Made by a program: the position numbers and the translations under genes
In this document: positions 21,113-32,591 of the stretch, one piece after another
Position numbering within the stretch: position 1 is the first letter of the stretch
Layout of the letters: the number at the start of each line of letters is the position of its first letter
The notes under the pieces: generated by a model
The model's input: only the letters and a program-made list of their open reading frames with translations
Database searches by the model: none
What the model was told of the DNA's origin: nothing
From: Triplophysa rosa
Lineage: Eukaryota; Chordata; Actinopteri; Cypriniformes; Nemacheilidae
Direction of reading: 5' to 3'
NCBI RefSeq assembly: GCF_024868665.1
Contig: NC_079896.1
Coordinates: 15,366,746-15,430,745, forward strand
Length of the DNA stretch: 64,000 nt

Positions 21113-21169
21113 AAAATCTTTCCATGAGGTTAATGCACCACCACTGGCGAATCAATGGCACCTCCTCCT
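21113..21169 (-). CDS. Candidate exon downstream of the protease core
   Basis: Bounded by an acceptor (gttttag) and a donor (AGAAGG|GTATGA) on the minus strand. Encodes EEVPLIRQWWCINLMERFCL, and phase matches the next exon. Confidence 0.5.
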
Positions 21170-21247
21170 AAAACACACAAACACACAAAAAAAATGCACA
21201 CATACCAGTAGTTCAATGACATACTTGTGTGAAAATCCAGCTTACCT

Positions 21248-21292
21248 CTGTGAATGTTAAGGGACATGATGTGCAGATGCTGAGAGCATACT
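21248..21292 (-). CDS. Candidate small exon (Ulp1 gene)
   Basis: Acceptor ttcacag and donor GAG|GTAAGC frame 15 codons, YALSICTSCPLTFTE, directly following the catalytic-cysteine exon in the helix position typical of this fold. Confidence 0.5.
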
Positions 21293-21363
21293 GTGAAACA
21301 CAAATAACACTGTAAGACTTTGGTTTTATTATCTAACAGCTTTGATAAATTAAACATTCTTAC

Positions 21364-21414
21364 CATCAGCATGTAGACACCACAAGAATCCCCACTGGAC
21401 TGTTGAGGAAAAAA
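21364..21414 (-). CDS. Ulp1/SENP-like catalytic-cysteine exon
   Basis: A 51-nt exon with acceptor ttttcag and donor ATG|GTAAGA. It encodes FFPQQSSGDSCGVYMLM. The pattern Gln, several residues, Asp-Ser-Cys-Gly-Val-(aromatic) is the oxyanion-hole Gln and nucleophile Cys block of C48 (Ulp1/SENP) cysteine proteases, which cleave SUMO or related modifiers. The upstream His and Asp of the triad were not found in the exons I could trace, so the gene is either broken by the insertions upstream or has exons I missed. No other feature supports enzymatic activity. Confidence 0.65.
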
Positions 21415-21919
21415 CTGAAAAAGGAAAAGTGCATCCACAGTTAGTTTAAAAAACAACTGCAATTTTTAGGTAAGGGATGATGTACAGGCAGCAGGTTGTT
21501 ATCGCAGAATAAAGCCTGACAGTGTGATAAAGACTGGGTTACCATGTGTTATTAGTTTTGTGTGCTTGTTATCTGGGAATATCAAACCTTGGAATGTTGC
21601 AACTGGCCAATCAGAATCAAGTATTCCAGAGCACAGTCGAATAAACATGTTTAGTTATATACATACATTTGCTTGACACAATTCCATCATTTAAAACATA
21701 CTCTCAAGGTCTCTTCTGTGTTTTTCAGTCCAGGTTTTGTGGAATATTTTTCAGATAAAAGTATGATTTAATTATCAATATAATCAATAAGTGTTTTCTT
21801 TCATTAAATCATTAAGCTGTGTGTTTTTGTCATGTGCTTTCTATTTTACTCAGTGGAAAGTTACTGTGGCAAACGGTGAGACAGGATAAGTGGGGGTTGG
21901 AACCATAAATTATCTAATC

Positions 21920-21953
<34 letters not shown>
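21920..21953. repeat. (AC)n microsatellite
   Basis: Seventeen uninterrupted ac units inside an intron-like part of the Ulp1 element. Confidence 0.95.
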
Positions 21954-21957
<4 letters not shown>

Positions 21958-22124
21958 AAGAGTCACAAGAAAAGAAATGTTATGAATCAATCCACTGCAT
22001 ATGTTTTAAGTATAATCATGAGTTGTGATGTGTTTTAATGAATCATAGGATTAAGAAACAACGCTACATAATTAAAAGCATTAGATGATTGAGTGTTTTC
22101 TTTTTACTAAAAGAATGTTAAGAA

Positions 22125-22528
22125 TGTTGGTATGTTGTCCGGCCACAAGAAACTGTCTCTAGGAAACACTCCCCAAAAGAAACTGTCTCTAGAGAACATT
22201 CCTCAAAACTAGCGACTGACCACAGGATGTAAAACATGTGTTGCAAAGATGTTGTTTTGCAGATATACGTGGTGCACGGTGATTGGTGGAAAGGGAGCAG
22301 CACTCCTTAAAAGGCAAAGGAGGAGTCAGAAGATGCGAGCGACGTCAAATACTGAATAAATATGTGTGTTTTTGAATAATTTGGGTTGTTGGCTTGTGGT
22401 GGAGTGAGGAGATCGTCTGACAACCCAAAGCTTTGTTACTCCTTTTTACATCTGATAATAAACTTCTAATCGATTTTGGAGAACGTCTCTGTGCAAATTT
22501 TTGAACATGCAGGACTGCTAGTCCAACA
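22125..22528 (-). mobile_element. Inserted LTR, retrovirus-like layout
   Basis: A 404-bp segment has terminal TGTTGG...CCAACA. It seems to read left to right on the plus strand: a 31-bp direct repeat (aagaaactgtctctag twice, 22148-22205), a promoter-like ccttaaaaggc near 22306-22316, and AATAAA signals near 22354 and 22457. Duplicated upstream repeats followed by promoter and poly(A) signals are typical of U3-R. No matching target duplication was seen and there is no coding region, so it may be a solo LTR. The orientation inferred from the signals is plus; the host element reads minus. Confidence 0.5.
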
Positions 22529-22616
22529 GATCCTGGGTCAATGAAGCTTGCAATGTGTCTGGGATTCCAAAGAGAACACAAAATTACATAACGTGCAATT
22601 AAATTATCAGGTGTGC

Positions 22617-22706
22617 AGCCTGAGAACTAGGCTCTTTGATGAACTTGAAGCCTGTGAACGAGGCTCTATACAAACTTGAAGCCTGAGAACGAGGCTCCTT
22701 TTGGAA
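22617..22706. repeat. Three ~30-bp tandem repeats
   Basis: Three adjacent units of the type gaacttgaagcctgagaacg with the core gaacgaggctc, spaced about 31 bases apart, just right of the inserted LTR. Confidence 0.8.
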
Positions 22707-22759
22707 ACTGTAACCAAATAACATGCCTGGAACAAGGCCAGTAAATTATCTTAAGTCTA

Positions 22760-22873
22760 AACCTAAATATGGTTCTGTAAGTCTTATCTCCAAAACCATC
22801 AGGTTGTCTTCCTCGGACAGGACAACTAGCCGCATGTACTGTTTAATTGGGCCGGTGTAGAAGAGTCTGTCGC
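22760..22873 (-). CDS. Candidate upstream exon of the Ulp1 element
   Basis: A good acceptor (cttcaaacag) precedes 22873. The frame GDRLFYTGPIKQYMRLVVLS then EEDNLMVLEIRL stays open to a stop at about 22748. It joins in phase with the open frame ending at donor 23299. I could not place its donor with confidence. No recognised domain. Confidence 0.4.
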
Positions 22874-23298
22874 CTGTTTGAAGAAGAAAAAAAGCATGAA
22901 AAAGTTGCAGTTAAAAGAAATATCATATTATCTGATATCTGACTAAAATTAAACTCCATAAAGGTCAATAAAAACATCACATAAATTTAACCAATTTTAT
23001 ATATAAATTGATTTTATAATTAATATATAAAATAATGCACAAATCACACTACAAAGAAAGAAATTTGTAATGGTTTTAATGGTAAAAGCTAATGGTTCAT
23101 AGTAGTATTTTAATGTAAACCATTAGCATCTCTGTGAAGGGTTCTATCGTTTTCTTATTCTATACGGGAATTTAACAAGTACAGTTAATGTAGCTCGATA
23201 TTTTAAACATAACTTTGTAAATTAAGCACATGACCCAGGTTGTAACAGATTGTCAGTTCTCCTTTTAATTATAAAATCGCTTAACGCAATTTAATTAC

Positions 23299-23412
23299 CT
23301 TTGATGATAAAATTCGAAGACGCCCGGAACAGGTGTAATGCCGAGAAATGCACCCCTGCCAGATTCCGAGCTGGTCCCAGGTCGAGAAGACTGTCGTAAA
23401 ACGTCGGCGATA
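23299..23412 (-). CDS. Candidate first coding exon next to the right TIR
   Basis: Directly inside the right TIR, a minus-strand frame (for example FYDSLLDLGPARNLAGVHF) runs to a donor CAAAG|GTAATT at 23299 and joins in phase with 22873. No ATG is visible in this frame before the TIR, so the true start is unclear. Confidence 0.35.
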
Positions 23413-23480
23413 ACAGGAAGTGACGTCAGTTTCGCGCATGCGCGGAACAAATCGTGTTTCCGGGACGGATCGGGTAGCCA
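23413..23480 (-). promoter_or_regulatory. Right TIR of the Ulp1 element, promoter-like
   Basis: Identical to the left TIR. GCGCATGCGC lies at 23434-23443 and TGACGTCA at 23421-23428, immediately upstream of the first candidate exon. This is where the element's promoter would be. Confidence 0.6.
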
Positions 23481-26400
23481 CACAGCAGAATGACATGAAA
23501 ACGTGCTCTCCTGTTGCTAGGCAACACATGACAGATGTAAACAAACACAAGCCGTGTCCCAGTTCGAAGGCCATGACCTTCAAAGGCAAGGTCTCTGTCA
23601 TCAATAGATGCAACCTCCAAAGTTCCTAAATGCGTCATCTACTGCTCCTGTCGCCTGGTGACAGCAGCGGGACAAAAAAGAGACCTTTGTCTGACTTTTT
23701 AAAATAAACATTAAGCCAGAAATCATTAAATGCATTTATGTAGATAAAACTTCCAAACAGTATTTTAAATTGACCAACCATAGAAATACTGTACAAAAGT
23801 AAAAACACAATAATGCAGAACAACTTTATATATAATTAAACCACTGACATAGACCATTTTCTGCTAATTACATGCATTTATTTAACTAAAGCGTTACTTG
23901 TTTATTTAAAAATATCCAGCTGTTACAGGCGCACAGTGAATCTCGGGATGTAAAGGATCTATTTGTTCTATCCTTCTCAGCCCAGGGAAAGAAGGACGCA
24001 TTTTGAGGCTGCATTTGAAGGAGACAAATGAGTTTCAATGCTTTTTTAACCTAACAAGTAGGCAACAGACCAATGTTAATGGCTGAGAACCCCTGGATGA
24101 AACTCTTGATTACTCCAGCCCTTTATATGAGAAATCCTGTATATAACTTGCTATCATGTGAATCCAAGCTTTATAAGGCAGATGACATATACGGTAGGTG
24201 GACTTCTTTTATGTCAGTATAGATCACATCAGGTGGCAGAAATGACCCTTTAGTGCATGGAACCTTTCTAGCGCTCATGCTAAAGTGCTGCCACTTATCT
24301 CCTCTAGACCACTCCATCTGTTTACCTCCATATCCCCCCATAGAGATGGTTTGAGGTATAGCAGAGCGAATGGAGGGATGGGCGGATGGAAGGAGGAAGG
24401 GAAACCTTAATGAAAGCGGAGATTCCAGGCAGCCTGCTGGTTCTCATCAATCAGTCTTGTGCTTTGGAAGTGTAATCCGAGGGAGGGGGAGAGGCATCAG
24501 GCTTTTAATCTCTATTAGTTAATGGACTCTGCTCTCATGCTTCAGGAACGTTAGCCTGTCAGTCTGCAAACAACGCACAAGCTCATTTCAGAGGCTCTGT
24601 AAGGCCCTGACTAAAACTCCAAAATGCAGATGACTGCAGAAAATCATTAACTTAAGACATAAAAAGTATGCAAAGAAAAAAGATCAATATTTAACAATGA
24701 GGTAAGAAAAAAACTTAAAAGGAAAACAAGTTTGTGTTTACAGTATTACACAATGTTTTCCATTTTATTTAAGCATTAACCTCATCACGTTTTGTAGAAT
24801 TCTCTGAAAACATTATATTATTTAGTTTCTCAAGTAACTGTGTCTTGTTTTGAGAATGTTTAGATATTTTTACTGGAAAACAAGACAAAACACTTTTGTG
24901 GTGCAATTTGTATTGTGATTATTAAACTCCTTTTATGCCCCAACAGTACATTTCTGAGGATATTGTTGTATTAATTAGCTTTTTTATCTGTAATTTGTGG
25001 GACAGTTTTGCCAAAGGGATGAGGTTTGTGGCTTAGCAAGGCGTTTCCAGTTGTAGAATTAATTTGACTTAGGGTTTATTTTTATTTTTTATGACAGACT
25101 GTTTGTAAGTGGTCCAAAGAGCCAAAGCTCTTATGAAACTTGTCATTTCTGCTTCCCAAATGCCTTTTACAGGACTCGGATATGTTCCATTAGGGTGGTG
25201 TGTTTTGCAGACAACCCTAGACTCAGCCGAGCAATGCATTCTGGGATCACTTTCTGTAGGCCCCTGATGTTAATGAAAAAGCCTGAACATGCTCTCATCC
25301 CTCAGAGAAAGGGAGTTAGGCTTCGCCATATCCGTCCAATTCAATTATTAATTACATTGACTAACGAACCGTAAATTATTATGGAATGCAGTGGCTTAGA
25401 TCTGTCTTTTGACCAAAAAATATGTGGAAAAAATAAAATATTGTAACACTTGACTGCTTTTGATTGGATTGGGTAAGAGAGGGGCCCTTCTCAACTCTCT
25501 CCCTCTCCATAACTAAAAATTGTGTCACAGCATCACTTCTATTTAAGTCGGTATGTCATTGTGTGTATGTGATGTGTAATTTTATAACCGCACTGTGTTA
25601 TATTCACACTGTTCTTCTTATATTTAAATTCCCAAAAATCGTATCTGAACAACTGAACATTTAGCAAGCCATTTTTATTCACTCTACAGGAAATGCGCAT
25701 AAATATGAAGAAATCTTTGATGCTGTAGTGTAGTTGTCTCTCTCTATCTTCTAGTAGTCACAGTGTTCACTTCAGGGCCCATCCTCCTTCCTGTCAGATT
25801 CCGACAGGCCCCCTGATCAACTTATGCTAATGCTGCTCTAACAGAGCCCTCCAATCCCACACCAAAACAGCAACATCTGCAAAAGAGCAGCCAGAAGGAG
25901 GACCAAATATTGCTTTTATATCTCTACCCTTTTCTCCAGATATGTTGTCTTTCGTTTCAGGTGTCTGTTTTGTGCTTTTGGCTTTCTTTCTTCTGCCAAC
26001 GTCATTAACAGCACATTACATGTGAACTATGGGCCTCTCGTAGATTTGATCTGTCATTACGGGGTCCCCAGAGAGACATGTTATTGCTGCTGTTTCCATA
26101 GGCTCCATGTCCCAAAATGGTGGCAAATTGGTGGGAAATATTTGCAGGGTTTGAACTGATGAGTGGTATTGGAGGGCATGATCTATTTGTGCGTGTGCTT
26201 GATGTGTGCTCACTAGTGCAAATATGACATATAGAACAAATTTATAATAGATGCATAATTAGTAGGCCCTCGGGTGAAATGCATTTTCAAAAAATGATGT
26301 CATGTGTACATAATGCACAAATGTAGAAATGTATTTGGGTTGCCTTATTAATATGGATTGTAAAAGAATGTGTAGTGTCCTACTTCCGAGACGTTGGGTT

Positions 26401-27913
26401 TTAAATAATCCCAATAGGCCTTGTGTCGCCTAATTGATTGATTGGAACAGCTCCTAAAGGTCATTTTCATAAAACATTAGGGTGTGATGAACACAGTGCT
26501 GTCTCTGATTGTTAACCAGCAGTTAATTTATTACAACAGGCATGCTAACTATATGACTTTACCGGATCTAATCACAAAACGTTACAAATTCGCACCATTT
26601 GGAATAAAGTGATGCTTAATTATCCACCAATGTTTTGAATGCCTAATTATATATAAAACATCTCTTTAATCAAAACAGATGTCTGACCTAGTTCATTTTT
26701 CCTTTGTACCCACATTATTGTTTATATGTAACGAGGTCACGTATTAAAAGCTGAAAGAACTATTTTCATTATCCATTGGAGAGTTATAAAACTAACTTAT
26801 TATAGCTCATTTGAATTGTTCCATTTAAACATTGGACACACAGGCAACTTATTGCTGCTGTATATTCAAAACATGAATGATGACAACATAGGGATCTTTA
26901 CTGCTGGCTCTAGCTAAAAGTTTTCCACATTCTTAAAATCTGAATTCTTTTATTTTGTGTATAAATACAGTTATTCTCTACAGAACGCTTTTTTTTAATA
27001 TATCTAAATTACAATTCAGAATTTGATTGGGGTGTGTAATAAAAGCAAAATTCTTCACTGCCTGGGAAGCTAGAATTGTATCGCTTTTAAATTTTGAGTG
27101 AGTGTTTTTTTTTATCTTGTTCTATCTATTTGCCCTATCTACTAAATTGCTTTGAATCTTTTTTATAAGTATTGTTGTACATACACTATAGCCTTTTATT
27201 CAAGATGGAACAGAAAAGCAGGGAAAACCATGTCTACCTTTACCACTATTAGTCTCAGTAATGCTGCTTCTTTTATTTGGGTCTTCCAGGATAATCATTT
27301 TCTTACTGTATTCTGTGACCCTTTTGTGATGCTTTTAACCCAAACTGAGTCTTCTTAGCCTTGATAGAGCCATTGTTTAAATACAAATATGACAGAGGCC
27401 CAGGGGCATACAGAGAGGATAAAGATACAAGGCTAACAGCTGCACAGTAGTGCTCCATTTCAAAGCAGAGCCATTAAAAAACTTTTAACAGGCACTGCCA
27501 TCTTGCCCCTGATTATTTAAGACAAAGGGACTGACCTATTCTCTCTTCCCTTATCTTCCCCTCTGCGATTCACTTCCTTTACTGTCCCTCCATTAGAGGT
27601 CTCACATTGTTCAGCAACATATTAGCTCGCAGAAGCTTTTACCTTGGGAATTGTGCCCATTATCTTTAGATGATGGAAAACTATGCTTCTTTTTTAACAA
27701 AGTAGAATCTCAGATACTTGTATCTATTCAGCTCAAACACAATGAAAGACATTTCCTCAGGATCATTTCAGCCCATAATACTTTAGGTTAACAATACTAT
27801 CAACCAAGCAATTTACAAAGGTGGAAGCCACTTCTTTTTTATTCTGTCTTTAAAAGTTGACTTCAGTTTGGGTTAAAAATATGACCTGAGTGTATAACCA
27901 ACTCAATATTTAA
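23481..27913. other. No gene recognised; possible conserved non-coding blocks
   Basis: The first ~530 bases (23481-24010) include phrases such as gtgtcccagttcgaaggc and gcattttgaggctgcatttg that suggest a worn MITE, though I could not define its ends. The rest is unique-looking. Segments about 24420-24600 and 25150-25420 are richer in mixed-sequence, TAAT-containing DNA of the kind often conserved near developmental genes. This is a guess from texture only. No frame over 68 codons shows a motif. Confidence 0.4.
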
Positions 27914-28315
27914 AGTCCCAGTGAGATAAAAAAAATTACAATGCCTATTTTCCATGAAATAATGCAGCGTTTATTGAAAATAGTTTATCAATGTTGGTCA
28001 TTGTCTTTTTTAAAATTGTGTGCCCTCATAATCTTTCGTTAAAATCTGAAAATGCATTTCCTTCCTGTAATGACTATCCATCTTAAATGACGTATGTTAG
28101 ACGGCTTGGGCGGAGCATCCGTTAACTCCTCCCCTTCAACTGTCAGTCTGCCAATTCTGTTTCAAAATGCAATGGCTGTTTTATACATCCAATCAAATCG
28201 CAGAGAAAGACGAAAGCCACGCCCACTATTTTTCTCATTAGAAATTCAATTTCACTCTGAAATGCGTCAAAATACGGAAGTAAAAAACGATCGCAACTTC
28301 CGGTTAACGGGGACT
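27914..28315. mobile_element. TTAA-flanked MITE (Kolobok/piggyBac-like)
   Basis: Starts agtccc and ends gggact between two TTAA sites (27910-27913 and 28316-28319). The interior contains tggctgttttatacatcc and gcccactatttttctc, with no transposase. TTAA duplication with AG...CT ends recurs in several other elements of this window. Confidence 0.75.
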
Positions 28316-28319
28316 TTAA

Positions 28320-31308
28320 GGCTGACGTATGTTTTCTGCTCCCCAAACAGAATAAAAAATAGTAATTACTTTTTAATTTAATTTTAGGTTATGCAAATAA
28401 CTACATGAGGGTAAGGGTAATTTTCAACTAAATTAAAACTCTAGACAGAGCACACTAGAAAGCGTGATGGTTCACACAGGCCCCCCATTCTTGGGCTGTG
28501 TAAATACCTGCTTAAATGCTCTCAAAACACACAGCCCCTATTAAAAACAGCAGCTTCAAACTGTCATCAAATCCCCCTAAAACAGAAATCCATCAGCACT
28601 CATGTGGGGCTACGCAGGTAGTCATTCCTCCACATATAGAAACTAATCTTCCTTGTGCTACAAATGCCACATACACTCCCTATCTAAATAAAACCTAATA
28701 TTACACCTGGAGCTCAGCAACGTTAAATATCCCAGAGGACCAGAGGGTACTCCTAAAGTACAGAGTAACTAGTGTTTACATTCATTTGAAGGAGGCCTGT
28801 TTGGGTGGAGATTAGGCTACCATGTGGGTTGTGTAGGTAGCCTACACTTCGTAGCTAGACATGTAGAGATGATGAAAAGCCCATTCAAGAAATATCTGTG
28901 TTTTATTGGGACAGATTTAGAAGCAAAATAATTCTACACTCACTGCCCATTACTGTATACTGTAGAAATCTGGTATTTGTGTTAGTGTCTAATTTGTGTC
29001 TAAATGTGTTAGTTCGGCCTTGATGTTGATTATTTTTACTTGTGAGATGCTGGAAAGGTCCACGTGTTGGTTTGTATCTGTGATACAGCTGCAAAGGACC
29101 TGTGGTGGTTGAGATCATGGTAGCTTTCATGTCATCCACAAGTGGGCACCCACTTTAGCTCTGCAAATTAATTAGACTCAGTGCTATATAAAAGCAGGTG
29201 AAAGTTCATGGTTTGCCTGGGATGAATCGTATCAGGTCCTCTGAAGCTTTCTTTCTTTCTCCTTCTGGCTGAAGGACAGAGTCAGATAGAGGGTGAGAAA
29301 TGAAGATGGATGCATCCCCCTATCAGAAAAGCACTTACTGCAGCTTGATGCTGCCTTAAACATTGCAGATTGTTCAATGGCACTTGCCACAAAGAATCTA
29401 ATTAATGAATAGCTGTTCTAACACAAGTGAGGTCGCGCTATGCAATTGCAGATGAGACAAGAACACTAATTAAACACTGTTTCAGATATCACACCAGGAG
29501 TGGTTAGCTTGTCAGAGGTTGTTTTTTCATCCTCATTCACAAAAACTCTGACTCACCTAATTTCCAATAGCTATGTTGACTGTCAACAACAATTTCTGAT
29601 ACTACTTGTAACAAGAATTAAGACTTCCAATTGAGAATTCTGTGTGGTCTACAAAAACCCATTTGAAAAATAATAGCTGTTTGGTTTACAGTATATTTCT
29701 GAGATGAATTGAGGATGTGGCGATCTATTCATCTACTTGCTCAGAGTAAATACTTTCTTGTAAAATATATTTTGTGGTTATTAAATTTCTCACCAACTCA
29801 GGTATTAATTTGGTAAGTGGCAAGAATATTAATAAAGCAGGCTATAAAACAAAATGTCAGCGACAAAGTGCCTGGGGGTGCAGAAGCACATAAACACACT
29901 CATGCACCTACTGTGCGGCTGTGACAGAGTTCTCTATGCCTGAAGCTAAGAGAGAAAGAGCAAGAACAGGTGTGAAGCAACAAGCTGTAGTCAGGAGAGA
30001 TGTTTAGCTTCACAAAGGCAGCTTGTTTGTTTTCTGTGGAACAGTAATAACTGGGCCTCAGGACACAGAACGAAAACACAACAGCACACAACTACAAAGT
30101 ACTATTCAAGCTTTTATTCAATGAATTACATTAGAAATATGTGTTGAAACTTGAATTGTTTAACTACATATTGGACTTGCCATTGAGTTTGTTTATTGAT
30201 ATTCTTTTTGGGGGGCCTTATTGCCTATAACATACTAAAATATACATAATACACAGTAAACATGCAGGACATTATCTGACTTTAAAAAATTCTATGACAT
30301 AATATATACAGTAAGGTTTATTATTAGTAACGCTTTGTTTCGAAAGTCAGCTTTAGGCATCTTACTAACTAAGTAACATTGTAACTTACTAGTGTAAGCG
30401 CTCCCAACCACGCTTGGGCACAGTTTGCTAACCTTGCCCTGGCTCGCTTTGAAGAGTTGGGCTTGGTTTAGAAAGGAGGCTGCGTGAGTGCAAACTGTGC
30501 TGGGTTCGAAACTGAGAGGATGGCGTAAATTATGTGAGTGTATAAATTCCTCCCTGAAGTTCAGCTGTAACTGCAAAAAAAGCAAAAAAAAACTGCGCCC
30601 AAAATTACTCCAAATATTAGGTTTGTCGGACATAATGCAATGCGACGTATAACAGTCGGCTTTATGTTAAAATACATGGGGTGATTAAAAACATACTGAG
30701 CAGTTTACTCTCATATCGCTCTCGTATGATTATGATATCATAATTGGATTGGTCTGCGCAGCACGCGCATGAAGTTAGACACACCTAATAAACCACATAC
30801 GACACATTACAATGGATTCCAATGTGCTGAGAGAGGTCGCTTTGTTTATGTTTACTTCAAAGCAGTCGCATAATAATTAAAGCGTGCAAGGTCTGGTGAG
30901 TGCAGGGCAACCGTGCGTAATGTGAGCACGCTCAAAGGTGGGCTATCAAAATAAATTATAACCCTATCAAGTGATTATATTTATATAATATAATATAAAT
31001 TATATTACATTACAATTACATTATCGCATTATAACATAATAATATAGAGTACCTGTCTTTTATTGGTCAGCCAAATAGATGATTTGTTAAGCTAATGTTG
31101 TGTCATGCCACTTAGGCTCATAAAATTGGGGCAGAGCAAGAGTTTTCTCTGAAATCAGCCTACACATGTAGATTGCACATTTAGTTGGAATTGGAGAAAG
31201 TAAACAGTGTTTAATCCCCCAAGATTGCATTTATAAATCTTCTCTTTTTTTGATTTCCACCTTCCTGATTATCCTTCATTAAAATGTGTTCCTGTCTGTG
31301 TCCCACAG
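28320..31308. other. No gene recognised
   Basis: Mostly AT-rich. The segment 30390-30520 has gctcccaaccacgcttgggcac and later gctgggttcgaaactg, a B-box-like fragment without a tRNA fold. A poly-A-rich patch lies near 30575-30592. Open frames up to 113 codons show no motif. Confidence 0.45.
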
Positions 31309-31387
31309 TTTCAGCTGCAAAGATGTGTGCCCTGGCGGGCACTCGCTTCTCAATTTCTGACCTGGTCCCTTCTGGCCATTGCTACAG
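31309..31387 (+). other. Candidate host exon (79 nt), gene unknown
   Basis: A long pyrimidine-rich tract ending tctgtgtcccacag precedes 31309, and ctacag|gtatag follows. Two plus frames are open: one reads WRALASQFLTWSLLAIATG, hydrophobic enough for a membrane or signal segment, and the other reads KMCALAGTRFSISDLVPSG. The local GC content is higher than its surroundings. There is no neighbouring exon in the window to join it to, so it may be a decoy. I do not recognise the gene. Confidence 0.25.
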
Positions 31388-32591
31388 GTATAGTCCTGGT
31401 GGCTCTGGTGCCTTGAAATACATAATGATGACGGCTTTTAACAATCCTCCTCCGCACACACATTCCAAGACAGCTGCAGTATGTTTTGGTCTTCTTAGTT
31501 CAGTCCTGTTGATCAAGTGTGTACTGCTTGATCTCTGTTGATACCTGTTTTGTGGCTAAACACCCAATAATCTCAGCAAAAAAAGACATTCCTGCTCCTG
31601 TTCAACTTGTTTTAGAGACGTGTAGGGGTTTAAATTAAGGCTCATGTTTGGCAGGAGGTGTATACATCTGTGGCTGTCTAATTTGCAAAATTCATCTACA
31701 TTATGACATCAGAGGGTAAGACCACTACCAGTTTTCTTATTATTTGATTTTCATTTGCTTTTCTCACACAACACATATCTGGGTAGATACCATGTTATGT
31801 TACTGTTATCTGTCAGACTGTGTGTGTGTGTGCGTGCGTGTTGCATATGTGTGTGTGGTTGCCGTATTTGTTACAGGCCACTGATGCCTCAAGTCATTTC
31901 TAATGCTTGATTACAGCTGAGATCAATTTGATTAGATTTCAATCAGCCCTTTACTACCTCACTCTTAATTTACTTCTCTACGTTTCCCATTATAATCAGT
32001 ACAGCAATAACCAACTTTAGGGAAATGAGATCATTCTGAGGTTTGTGTATCCTGAGTTCGTTTTTTGTCCATGTTTGTATACTGCATACTCACACACAAG
32101 ATGTGTATATGATACATATAGTTTTTGTTCCGGTAACAAAGTTTTTTTTTTCATTTTCATATTACTTGAGAAGCTGCAGAACTGAACTAGCCAATGAGGA
32201 ATTACATGTGTAATTCTTTATTTATATTTTACAGATGACATGCATTATTTGTATTCGCAGCTCATATGATATACACACTCAGCTTGAAAATAAAGAATCA
32301 AATCTCCTGGCTGAAGGTTTGCTGATATTGACATGATCAATGAGGTGTAAAATTAAAAGCTGTATTGATTGTCCTTCCCTTTGGTTCATTTGTTAAATAT
32401 ATATAGCAACTCAATAGCCAAGCTTAACTAATTTTCCTGAATTGTATAATGATAGTGTAGCATTCAACGCAAATTAAAATGTTTATCAGTGTAGAAGGAA
32501 TGTCAAATCATAACATGAAATGTTACACAGCACAAGAAATCATAGTCAGAAAGCCATGTAACTATGGAAGTCTATAGAAAAGACATTACTC
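31388..32591. other. No gene recognised
   Basis: AT-rich sequence with a short gtgtgtgtgtg run near 31820-31855. Nothing else identifiable. Confidence 0.5.

Larger units (their letters stand above)
19706..23480 (-). mobile_element. DNA transposon with identical 68-bp TIRs and Ulp1-protease exons
   Basis: Positions 19706-19773 and 23413-23480 are perfect inverted copies over 68 bases, beginning tggctacccgatccg. Each holds the palindromes GCGCATGCGC and TGACGTCA. The 3.8-kb interior carries minus-strand exons, several of them parts of a Ulp1-like cysteine protease, plus an inserted LTR (22125-22528) and microsatellites. I found no transposase motif, so it is either a deletion derivative or a type whose transposase I do not recognise. 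Ulp1-type proteases are known in several eukaryotic transposon groups (for example KDZ/Zisupton and Ginger-like elements), but the terminal bases do not let me assign one. No target duplication was found beside the TIRs. Confidence 0.8.

Noticed and set aside
20406..21414. Active Ulp1 protease
   Set aside because: The catalytic His and Asp exons were not found, so only the Gln/Cys block is supported.
19698..23488. Target duplication of the Ulp1 element
   Set aside because: Flanks aaaagcat and cacagcag share only an offset agca, not enough to call a duplication.
30390..30520. B-box-like gggttcgaaact suggesting a tRNA or SINE
   Set aside because: No A box at the right distance, no cloverleaf, no tail.
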